From: Pseudomonadaceae bacterium SI-3
GTDB taxonomy: Bacteria; Pseudomonadota; Gammaproteobacteria; Pseudomonadales; Pseudomonadaceae
DNA: 64,000 bases
Direction of reading: 5' to 3'
Assembly (NCBI GenBank): GCA_004010935.1
Contig: CP026511.1
Span: 4,278,001-4,342,000, forward strand
This document shows positions 1 through 7,156 of the stretch, piece after piece; within the stretch, counting starts at the first letter, position 1, and each line of letters begins with the position of its first letter. A model generated the notes under the pieces. That model worked only from the letters and a program-made list of their open reading frames with translations, was not told where the DNA came from and made no database searches. Both the position numbers and the translations under genes were made by a program.

Positions 1-2
1 GC

Positions 3-350
3 CTCGTCGCCCCGGCCGAAGGCCACCGCGCCCAGGCGATCGAGGACCGGCAGAAAGCGCCGCTCAATTGGCAGCCCCTGAGTGATCTGAAAGTGCAGCC
101 AGGCGAACCGCTGCAGCCGCCAATGGTGACGCTGTGCATCGGCGCAGGCCGCAAGGACAAGCTGCGGCCCGGCGACATCCTTGGTGCACTGACAGGCGAT
201 GCGGGGATTCCCGGCAAGCAGGTGGGCAAGATCGCGATTTTTGACTTTCAGGCGTTTGTCGCCGTCGAGCGCGACCTGGCCAAGCAAGCAATGAATCGCC
301 TGAACTCCGGCAAGATCAAGGGGCGTTCATTGAAGGTCAGGCAGCTTTAA
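3..350 (+). CDS. dbpA: ATP-dependent RNA helicase DbpA, C-terminal part (5' end outside window)
   Basis: The open frame enters from the left edge and ends with TAA at 348-350. The visible 115 residues are the C-terminal RNA-binding domain (RRM-like) of DbpA, the DEAD-box helicase recruited to helix 92 of 23S rRNA during 50S assembly. Recognisable parts are the 'KDKLRPGDILGALTG' segment, 'GKIAIFDFQAFVAV' and the terminal 'SGKIKGRSLKVR', which make up the specific RNA-binding surface in this family. The helicase core lies upstream of the window. A hairpin-rich repeat follows the stop codon directly. Confidence 0.9.
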   Translation, partial: LVAPAEGHRAQAIEDRQKAPLNWQPLSDLKVQPGEPLQPPMVTLCIGAGRKDKLRPGDILGALTGDAGIPGKQVGKIAIFDFQAFVAVERDLAKQAMNRLNSGKIKGRSLKVRQL

Positions 351-357
351 GCTGAAT

Positions 358-423
358 GTAGGGTGGATCACGCTTCTCCGATCCACCGGCGACGGCGGAC
401 GTAAGAAGCGACGTCCACCCTAC
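358..423. repeat. REP-like intergenic inverted repeat
   Basis: The arms GTAGGGTGG (358-366) and CCACCCTAC (415-423) are exact inverted copies. Between them lie two smaller hairpins, TGGATC/GATCCA and GGACGT/ACGTCC, so the whole element can fold as a branched structure. The same GTAGGGTGG core recurs near 23253-23490. This looks like a dispersed extragenic palindrome family of the kind common in Pseudomonas, not part of a gene. Confidence 0.7.
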
Positions 424-436
424 AAACTAAACAAGT

Positions 437-458
437 CCGATCAGCTCCTTCTGATCGG
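437..458 (-). terminator. Hairpin terminator downstream of the PhoX-like gene
   Basis: CCGATCAG and CTGATCGG form an 8-bp stem with a 6-nt loop. Read on the minus strand it lies about 18 nt after the PhoX-like stop codon and is followed by ACTTGTTTAGTTT, a moderately T-rich tail. Confidence 0.55.
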
Positions 459-475
459 GCTCATCAGAACTGGAC

Positions 476-1957
476 TTACAGCGAACCGCGAGCCCAGGGA
501 CCCCAGATGGCAAAGGTGATGCCGGGGGTCTGGATGTTGACGAACAGGAAGTGTCCGGTCGGATCGAAGCAGGCGCCGCAGAATTCACGGTTGCGGTAGT
601 CGCCGCCCGAAGCGTTCTTCCCGGCCGCAGCGGCCTGGACGTCATCGAACACCACGTTGTTCTTGGCGAAGATGTACGCCTCCCCCGCGGTGGTCAGGCC
701 CAGCAGGCGTTCGCCAAAGCCGAAAGCGTCCTGCACACCACCACCGTCTTCGCACAGAAGCACACCGCCGCGCGGGCTGACCGTAATGTTGTCCGGGTTG
801 TTGGCGATTTCGGCGTCGGTGGACGCGAAGATGCAGGTCAAGCGGTCGTTCGCCAGATCGTGCACCCACACCGCCCCACGGCCGTAACCGGGGCGGCCCT
901 GACTGTCGGTACCGGCACTGGTGTCGACAATGTAGAGCTTGCCCTCGCTGTACCAAATCCCTTCGCCGCGGCTCATGCTCAGGCCGCCGGCCTGACGCGC
1001 CTGAACATAAGGGCCGCTGCCTTCGGGCTGAGGCTCGAGGTCCGGATTCGATATTTCCACCCATTCCAGCTGATAGCTGTCGCCCTGCTTCGGCGCATGC
1101 AGGTCGATCAACGCACGATTACGCACCCGAGCGGCTTGCAGTATTCCACCCGAGGCAAGTGAACCTGGCTGCTGGCTCGCATCAGTGGGGATATAGCGGT
1201 AATAGCCGGATTGGTTGCGGGCGTCTTCCGTCAAATAGACATAGCTGTTACGCGGGTCCACTGCGACCGCTTCGTGGCGGAAGCGACCCATCTGCACGAT
1301 CGGCTGGCCAGTGGTCAGCGCCGGGTCGGCCGTCACCTCAAACACATAGCCGTGGGCGCGACCACCCACGCTGCGGTAGTCAGAGGTGTTCTCTTCACAG
1401 GTTAACCAGGTGCCCCAAGGCGTGACACCGCCGGCGCAGTTGGTACGGGTTCCGCCGAGGCTCGGCAGGGTGCGTACCGGCTGCATGATGTCGCGGGAGA
1501 CATAAAGGTTGGTGGTGCCGCCGGCCGGACGCTGGCCGTTGGACAGGGTCACGTCATCGTAGATGCCGGTGGCGTCGATCAGCGGGCCGGTGCTGGCTTC
1601 ATGGTTACGCACCAGCACGATTTCCGGGCCATGCTGGCCGCGACGTACCTCGATAACGCCCATGCCGTCATGCGACGTGGGTACAGGCTGGCCGTTTTCC
1701 ATCAGGTCGCCAGTCCATGAAAAGCTCTTGTACTGGAACCCGTCGGGCAGCTGGAGCAATTCCAGACCGGTGCTCAGATCCTTGGTTGGACGCAACGGGC
1801 CGTAGCTGCTGCGAACCAGGCCGGCGCCGCGACCTTGTGCGTTACGTGCAGCGAAGGCTTCGAGCGTGCCGAGAAACGGCGTGCTGGCGACGACGGCGGC
1901 GGTGATAGCGCCACCTTTTAGCAGGCTGCGGCGGCTGGCATCGTGTTCACGGTTCAT
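476..1957 (-). CDS. PhoX/DUF839-family protein with Tat signal (putative secreted phosphatase)
   Basis: The 493-residue product begins with a twin-arginine signal, 'SRRSLLKGG' followed by a hydrophobic stretch up to about residue 35, so export by Tat to the periplasm or beyond is expected. The body matches the DUF839/PhoX family: 'LVRNHEAS', 'GGVTPWGTWLTCEEN', 'RFRHEAVAVDP', 'VYLTEDAR', 'PDNITVSPRGGVLLCEDG' and a C-terminal 'FVNIQTPGITFAIWGPW'. PhoX proteins are Ca2+/Fe-dependent phosphomonoesterases shaped as beta-propellers. This one is shorter than classic PhoX (about 600-700 residues), so phosphatase activity is inferred from family only. AGAGGA lies about 8 nt before the ATG. No Pho box was identified in the 193-bp gap to the divergent YccS gene. 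Confidence 0.8.
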   Translation of the reverse strand: MNREHDASRRSLLKGGAITAAVVASTPFLGTLEAFAARNAQGRGAGLVRSSYGPLRPTKDLSTGLELLQLPDGFQYKSFSWTGDLMENGQPVPTSHDGMGVIEVRRGQHGPEIVLVRNHEASTGPLIDATGIYDDVTLSNGQRPAGGTTNLYVSRDIMQPVRTLPSLGGTRTNCAGGVTPWGTWLTCEENTSDYRSVGGRAHGYVFEVTADPALTTGQPIVQMGRFRHEAVAVDPRNSYVYLTEDARNQSGYYRYIPTDASQQPGSLASGGILQAARVRNRALIDLHAPKQGDSYQLEWVEISNPDLEPQPEGSGPYVQARQAGGLSMSRGEGIWYSEGKLYIVDTSAGTDSQGRPGYGRGAVWVHDLANDRLTCIFASTDAEIANNPDNITVSPRGGVLLCEDGGGVQDAFGFGERLLGLTTAGEAYIFAKNNVVFDDVQAAAAGKNASGGDYRNREFCGACFDPTGHFLFVNIQTPGITFAIWGPWARGSL

Positions 1958-2150
1958 GCGGTGTCCTCTTTTATAGGAATGGGAGGGGGCGGCATGAATG
2001 AAGCCTGACGAATGCGGCTAAACGATGACCGTGCGGTTTCGTTCCGATGATGCGAGACGGATGGACGGTATAAGCTTTGCTTCGATTGCCGTGACGTCAG
2101 CCCACGGCCGACGTCCTACCTTCTTCTCCCAGCCAGGTCCGACTCGTTCT

Positions 2151-4337
2151 ATGCGCTCACCCTCGCTCAGCCATTCCCTGCGCCAGCTCTGGGCGCTGGA
2201 CAAGTTCGGCTACAGCCTTCGCGTACTGATCGCACTGGCCGGCAGCATGGGATTGAGCTGGTACCTCTCCCAGCCATCGATGGCGATTCCCTTGTTCCTC
2301 GGCGTCATTGCCAGCGCCCTGGCGGAAACCGACGACAGCTGGCTAGGGCGGTTATCGGCCCTGCTGGTCACACTGCTGTGCTTCAGCATTGCCGCGGCTT
2401 CGGTGCAGCTGCTGTTCCCCTTCCCTCTGCTGTTCGCGCTCGGCATGGCGGCATCAGCGTTCGGCCTGGTGATGCTCGGTGCACTGGGCGAACGCTACGC
2501 AACCATCGCTCAGGCGACGTTGATTCTGTCGATCTACAGCATGATCGCAGCCGACCAGCGTGGCGGCGAGGCGCTGCATCCCTGGCGCGACCCGCTGCTG
2601 TTATTGGCGGGCGCGACCTGGTATGGCCTGCTTTCCGTCGTCTGGAATGCGCTCTTTGCGAACCAGCCCGTACAGCAAAGTCTGGCCCGCCTGTACCGGG
2701 AGCTGGGGCAGTACTACAAACTCAAGGCCGCCCTGTTCGAGCCGGTGCGCCAGTTGGATGTGGAAGAACGTCGCCTGCAACTGGCGCAGCAGAACGGCCG
2801 GGTGGTCAGCGCGCTGAATGCCACCAAGGAAACCCTGCTGCATCGCCTGGGCAATGGTCGGCCCGGAGCGAAGATCAGCCACTACCTCAAGCTCTACTTC
2901 CTTGCACAGGACCTGCACGAGCGCGTCAGCTCCTCGCACTATCCTTACCAGGAGCTGGCCGAGGCGTTCTTTCACAGCGACGTACTGTTTCGTTGCGGCA
3001 GACTGCTGCGCTTGCAGGGCTTGGCTTGCGTGGACCTGGCGAATGCCGTCCAGCTGCGTCAGCCGTTTCGCTACAGCGAAGCCAATGCACAGGCACTGGC
3101 GGACCTGGAGTCGTCGCTGGAACATCTGCGAATGCAGAGCAACCCGGCGTGGCGCGGGCTGTTGCGCTCACTGCGGGCATTGTCCGGCAACCTAGCAACC
3201 ATGCAGCGCCAGCTGTCCACGGCGACCAACCCCGATGCCCTGGAAGGGGAACAGGACAGCAGCCTGCTGGATCGGCAGCCACAATCGATGCGGGATGCGT
3301 TCAACCGTATCCGCTTGCAGCTGACACCCACCTCGCTGCTGTTCCGCCATGCCTTGCGCATGAGTTTGGCGCTGCTTTGTGGCTATGCCGTGCTCCACAC
3401 GATCCACCCCGAACAGGGTTATTGGGTATTGCTGACGACGGTGTTCGTCTGCCAGCCCAACTACGGCGCCACGCGGATCAAGCTGGTCCAGCGCGTGACG
3501 GGCACGGCACTCGGCCTGGCTGTTGGCTGGGCGCTGTTCGATCTGTTTCCCAGCCAGCAGATACAGGCGCTGTTCGCCGTGATCGCGGGCGTCGTGTTCT
3601 TCGCTGCTCGCAGCAGCCGCTACACCTTGGCGACCGCGGCGATCACGCTGCTGGTGCTGTTCTGTTTCAACCAGGTGGGTGACGGTTACGGGCTGTTCTG
3701 GCCACGGCTGGTCGACACCATCCTGGGCAGCCTGATCGCGGCGGCCGCCGTGTTCCTCGTACTGCCGGACTGGCAGGGCCGGCGCCTCAACCAGGTCGTC
3801 GCCAATACGCTCGCGCGCAGCGCCGACTATCTACGGCAAATCATGACCCAGTACGAAAGCGGCAAGCGTGATGATCTGGCGTATCGACTGGCGCGGCGCA
3901 ACGCACACAACGCCGACGCGGCGCTCTCCACCACCTTGTCGAACATGCTCCTGGAACCTGGGCATTTCCGTAAGGACGCGGAAACCGGCTTTCGCTTCTT
4001 GATCCTCTCGCACACGCTGCTCAACTACCTGTCGGGCTTGGGCGCCCACCGCGAGAGTCTGCCCGACGATGCGCGTGACGAAATGCTGGAAAGCGCGGCA
4101 CAGCAATTGGCGAGCAGCCTCGACGAGCTGGCCAACGGGCTGCAACACAACCAACCGGTTGCCGTTTACAGCGAAGCAGAAGAAGCGCTGGCGCAACAGC
4201 TGGAGCAGACCTCGGAAGACCTCGACGATAGCCATCGTCTGCTGCAGACCCAGCTGGGACTGATCTGCCGACAGCTGGCACCACTACGCAGCATGGCCGC
4301 GCACCTGCTGCGGCAACATCCGCAGCCTCAAGGCTGA
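2151..4337 (+). CDS. yccS: YccS/YhfK-family (FUSC) integral membrane protein
   Basis: The frame is open from an ATG at 2025, but the first 42 residues are polar and unlike the family. The ATG at 2151 ('MRSPSLSHSLRQLW') gives 728 residues, close to the roughly 720 of E. coli YccS. The layout is typical: an N-terminal cluster of transmembrane helices (about residues 20-160), a long soluble alpha-helical region, a second cluster (about 385-520, including 'QGYWVLLTTVFVCQPNYGAT' and a run of small hydrophobic residues), and a soluble C-terminus. The FUSC family includes fusaric-acid and aromatic-acid exporters, but YccS itself has no settled substrate. The 3' end overlaps the convergent binding-protein gene by 10 bp. 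Confidence 0.85.
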   Translation: MRSPSLSHSLRQLWALDKFGYSLRVLIALAGSMGLSWYLSQPSMAIPLFLGVIASALAETDDSWLGRLSALLVTLLCFSIAAASVQLLFPFPLLFALGMAASAFGLVMLGALGERYATIAQATLILSIYSMIAADQRGGEALHPWRDPLLLLAGATWYGLLSVVWNALFANQPVQQSLARLYRELGQYYKLKAALFEPVRQLDVEERRLQLAQQNGRVVSALNATKETLLHRLGNGRPGAKISHYLKLYFLAQDLHERVSSSHYPYQELAEAFFHSDVLFRCGRLLRLQGLACVDLANAVQLRQPFRYSEANAQALADLESSLEHLRMQSNPAWRGLLRSLRALSGNLATMQRQLSTATNPDALEGEQDSSLLDRQPQSMRDAFNRIRLQLTPTSLLFRHALRMSLALLCGYAVLHTIHPEQGYWVLLTTVFVCQPNYGATRIKLVQRVTGTALGLAVGWALFDLFPSQQIQALFAVIAGVVFFAARSSRYTLATAAITLLVLFCFNQVGDGYGLFWPRLVDTILGSLIAAAAVFLVLPDWQGRRLNQVVANTLARSADYLRQIMTQYESGKRDDLAYRLARRNAHNADAALSTTLSNMLLEPGHFRKDAETGFRFLILSHTLLNYLSGLGAHRESLPDDARDEMLESAAQQLASSLDELANGLQHNQPVAVYSEAEEALAQQLEQTSEDLDDSHRLLQTQLGLICRQLAPLRSMAAHLLRQHPQPQG

Positions 4338-5107
4338 GGCAGCGAATTCGGCGAAGGCAGACCATGGCGCGCGAAGATGGCCGCGTAGGTGCCATCCTCG
4401 ACCATCGCCTCGATCTCGCGGTTGAAGGCCGCAATGATTGCAGCCTGCTGCGGATGATCATCACGCACCACCAGCGACAGATCGCGGATGCTGAATTCAC
4501 CTGGTACGAAACTCAGCCCATCACTCACATCCTTGAGCGAGCCGTTGAAGTGAAACAGCACAGTACGCTCGTCCTCAAGGGCCAGATCAGCGCGATCGGC
4601 CAGCAGCATTCGAGCCGCCTGCACGAAGTTATTGGCGTAGCCTTTGTTGAGTGTTGAATCGTCTGCCAGCTCATCGCTATAGGCATAACCATTGGTTAGC
4701 ACGATGTCATAAGTGCGCAGACTTTCACGTCCCTCATAGCGGATGCCCGCACCCTGCCGCTGTACCCAACGCACCCGGTTGCTCAGGAAGGGACGACTGT
4801 ACGCTGCGTAGTCTGCATGCCGGGTCGTGAACCAGTCGTTGATGATGTCGTACTTGCCTTGCTGTAACCCCAGCACCACTCGCTCCCAAGGCACCTCGGT
4901 GTAGGTGACGTCATAGCCCGCGCGACCAAGCGCCGTGCGGATAAGCTCGACCGACAACCCGTCGCCGGGCAAGGTTTGGTCTGTGTAGGGCGGCCAGGCA
5001 TCACCTGCCAGTCTCAGCACTTCGGCAGAAACCGACGCACTGGTCGACAGCAGCATTCCAACCATAAATTTTTTTATTGTTGTCAAAGCACTCTCCCGCA
5101 CACTCAT
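4328..5107 (-). CDS. Periplasmic substrate-binding protein (family 3, amino-acid type)
   Basis: This 259-residue protein has an N-terminal signal sequence ('MVGMLLSTSASVSA', cleaved near residue 28) and a bilobed SBP-bac-3 fold. Markers are 'AGDAWPPYTD', 'GLSVELIRTALGRAGYDVTY', 'PWERVVLGLQQGKYDI', 'DLALEDE' and the late 'REIEAMVEDGTYAAIFARHG'. Members bind polar amino acids or related solutes for an ABC importer or a sensor. No permease or ATPase is adjacent, so it is an orphan and its ligand is unknown. The start is uncertain: the first ATG has no clear ribosome-binding site, whereas a GGGAGAG lies just before a TTG at the codon read as Leu7. Its stop lies inside the end of the convergent yccS gene. 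Confidence 0.75.
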   Translation of the reverse strand: MSVRESALTTIKKFMVGMLLSTSASVSAEVLRLAGDAWPPYTDQTLPGDGLSVELIRTALGRAGYDVTYTEVPWERVVLGLQQGKYDIINDWFTTRHADYAAYSRPFLSNRVRWVQRQGAGIRYEGRESLRTYDIVLTNGYAYSDELADDSTLNKGYANNFVQAARMLLADRADLALEDERTVLFHFNGSLKDVSDGLSFVPGEFSIRDLSLVVRDDHPQQAAIIAAFNREIEAMVEDGTYAAIFARHGLPSPNSLPQP

Positions 5108-5244
5108 GGCGAAGCGCCACCAGCGCTAGCTAATCACAACCAGCGCCGTTTGGGATGCCCGGCTCGTCGGATGCGGGAACACCGAGCTGCAGCCAGCGAG
5201 CGGCAGGAGTACCATCGCGCATTTTCCGGGCGAGGTAGCTGGCA

Positions 5245-6426
5245 GTGCAGACGGACGTGATAGTAATCGGCGCAGGGGCTGCCGGGCTGATGTGCGCCTT
5301 CACAGCAGCCGCCCGGGGCAGACGGGTCCTGCTCATCGACCACGCCAACAAAGCCGGCAAAAAGATCCTCATGTCAGGCGGTGGCCGCTGCAACTTCACC
5401 AACCTCTACACCGAGCCGGCCAACTTCCTTTCCGGCAACCCGCATTTCTGCAAATCCGCGCTCGCCCGCTATACCCAGTGGGACTTCATCGAGATGGTCT
5501 GCCGTCACGGCGTGCCCTACCACGAGAAGAAGCTGGGCCAGCTGTTCTGCGATAACAAGGCGAGCGACATCCTGGATATGCTGCTGGACGAGTGCGAGCA
5601 GGCCGGCGTCGACCTTCGGCTCGAGACGGCCGTACAAACCATAGACAACGCGGATGATGGCTACCAGCTGCTGACCGATGCAGGACCGGTAACCTGCCAG
5701 TCGCTGGTGATCGCCACCGGCGGCTTGTCGATCCCGACCCTCGGTGCGAGCGCATTCGGTTATCAAGTGGCGCGGCAGTTCGGCCACACCGTGCTGCCGA
5801 CCCGCGCAGGCTTGGTGCCCTTCACCATCACCGAGCCACAATTGAAGTCGATGTGCGAGGCGCTGTCAGGGACTTCAGTCGAGGATTGCCTGGTCAGCTG
5901 CAACGGCCAGAGCTTCCGCGAAAACATTCTGTTCACCCATCGCGGGCTGTCCGGCCCGGCGATTCTGCAGGTCTCCTCCTACTGGGAGCCGGGCGATGCC
6001 ATCGAAATCAACCTGTTGCCGCATCTGAACCTGAGCGAGTGGCTGGACGAGCAACGCCGCGAGCGCCCCAACACCGAGCTGAAAACCCTGCTCGGCGAAC
6101 TGTTCACCCGCAAAATGGCCGGACTTCTGGCAGAACACTGGTTCGTCTCTAAACCGTTGAAGCAGTATTCGGCCAATGAGCTGATCGAAATCGCCGAGCA
6201 ATTGGGTTGCTGGCGCCTGGTGCCGGCAGGCACCGAGGGCTATCGGACGGCCGAGGTGACCCTCGGCGGCGTGGATACGAAGGAAGTGTCATCCAAGACG
6301 ATGGAATCGCAGAAGTCACCGGGGCTGTATTTCGTCGGCGAGGTACTGGACGTCACCGGCCACCTCGGCGGCTTCAACTTCCAGTGGGCCTGGGCCTCGG
6401 GTTACGCCGCGGCGCAGTACGTCTGA
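5245..6426 (+). CDS. HI0933/BaiN-type NAD(P)/FAD-dependent oxidoreductase
   Basis: The 393-residue protein opens with a Rossmann dinucleotide motif ('VIGAGAAGLMCA') and the HI0933 hallmark 'KAGKKILMSGGGRCNFTN' near residues 36-53. The C-terminal 'GLYFVGEVLDVTGHLGGFN' and 'FQWAWASGYAA' complete the second FAD-binding region. The family is a group of conserved flavoproteins annotated as BaiN/RdsA, whose physiological substrate in Pseudomonas is not established. A GTG start at 5245 is chosen because GAGGT lies 8 nt upstream and the Rossmann strand begins immediately after. Both neighbours are transcribed towards or away independently, so it appears monocistronic. Confidence 0.85.
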   Translation: MQTDVIVIGAGAAGLMCAFTAAARGRRVLLIDHANKAGKKILMSGGGRCNFTNLYTEPANFLSGNPHFCKSALARYTQWDFIEMVCRHGVPYHEKKLGQLFCDNKASDILDMLLDECEQAGVDLRLETAVQTIDNADDGYQLLTDAGPVTCQSLVIATGGLSIPTLGASAFGYQVARQFGHTVLPTRAGLVPFTITEPQLKSMCEALSGTSVEDCLVSCNGQSFRENILFTHRGLSGPAILQVSSYWEPGDAIEINLLPHLNLSEWLDEQRRERPNTELKTLLGELFTRKMAGLLAEHWFVSKPLKQYSANELIEIAEQLGCWRLVPAGTEGYRTAEVTLGGVDTKEVSSKTMESQKSPGLYFVGEVLDVTGHLGGFNFQWAWASGYAAAQYV

Positions 6427-6430
6427 CCTA

Positions 6431-6619
6431 CTACTGATTGGTCATGTTGGAAGGCGGCGAGATTTCACGCGGGCCGGCCGGGTCGGTCGCCGTGTTCTGG
6501 TACTCCTGCTGGTTCCGTTCGACATTGCGCAGCGCCGACGGCTCGTCGTCTGGCGAGCAGCCGACCAGTGTCAATGCGAGCGGAAGTGCTGCAGTGATGG
6601 CAATCAGTCTGGATTTCAT
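6431..6619 (-). CDS. Small lipoprotein, 62 aa
   Basis: The ATG at 6619 is preceded by GGAG 7 nt away. The product begins 'MKSRLIAITAALPLALTL' and has a lipobox LVGC, so it should be lipidated at Cys25. The mature part is about 38 polar residues, ending 'REISPPSNMTNQ', with no recognised domain. A longer in-frame extension upstream is arginine- and alanine-rich and lacks signal features, so I reject it. The gene lies 76 bp downstream of another small lipoprotein on the same strand, and the two may be co-transcribed. Confidence 0.7.
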   Translation of the reverse strand: MKSRLIAITAALPLALTLVGCSPDDEPSALRNVERNQQEYQNTATDPAGPREISPPSNMTNQ

Positions 6620-6695
6620 ATCATTTCTCCTGCCGTGCAGTGCGCCAGCCTCATGTTGGGCGGCTTCGGCACATGCATTCAGATCATTCGGAAGT

Positions 6696-7001
6696 TTACT
6701 GAGCAGCGCCTGACGCGCCGCGTGTGGTGTTGGGTGCGGTGCCCGCGCCGGACGCTGTGCCCAGGCCGCTGCCGTTATCCGCTGGCGCTGTGTCCATGCT
6801 GCCCTCTGCACCGGTCGCCAGCGGTGCACCAGCTTCAGGACCGGCACCCTCCCCATCATTGGAGGGTGGCGCACCCGTGAAGGGCGGCTCAGGCTTTTCG
6901 ATCGCAGGTTCGGGCGTCGCTACCTCCCGATCAACGTCATCCTGTCCACAACCCACTAGAACCAGGCCAAGAACAGGGGCACACAGATAGGCCAATCGCA
7001 T
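6696..7001 (-). CDS. Small Gly/Ala/Pro-rich lipoprotein, 101 aa
   Basis: The ATG at 7001 follows a strong GGAGGT 6 nt upstream, which decides the start over an ATG 14 codons earlier. The signal sequence 'MRLAYLCAPVLGLVLVGCG' has a lipobox LVGC at residues 15-18. The mature chain is low complexity (acidic, then rich in Gly, Ala, Pro and Thr), probably disordered and periplasmic. I recognise no family. It lies just upstream of the 62-residue lipoprotein on the same strand. Confidence 0.7.
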   Translation of the reverse strand: MRLAYLCAPVLGLVLVGCGQDDVDREVATPEPAIEKPEPPFTGAPPSNDGEGAGPEAGAPLATGAEGSMDTAPADNGSGLGTASGAGTAPNTTRGASGAAQ

Positions 7002-7156
7002 CAATACCTCCACGCATCTATCCCGCGAGTAGCCTGCGGGCATGAGTCAATCCTTATCAAAATTGACCCTGTAGACAGCCCGGAGTGCCCCGCCCCAGTG
7101 TCCAGGCCGCCCGACGGTTCCGAGTGGCTGCCTGCAGCTGCCGATAGGCAGGCGAC

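Noticed and set aside
2025..2150. In-frame 42-codon extension upstream of the YccS gene
   Set aside because: The extension is polar, unlike YccS N-termini, and makes the protein longer than the family. The ATG at 2151 gives the expected length.
2378..3682. A 434-codon open frame on the plus strand inside the YccS gene
   Set aside because: It is an alternative frame of a high-GC coding region. Its product is Arg/Gly/Ala-rich with no domain, whereas the overlapping frame is a clear membrane protein.
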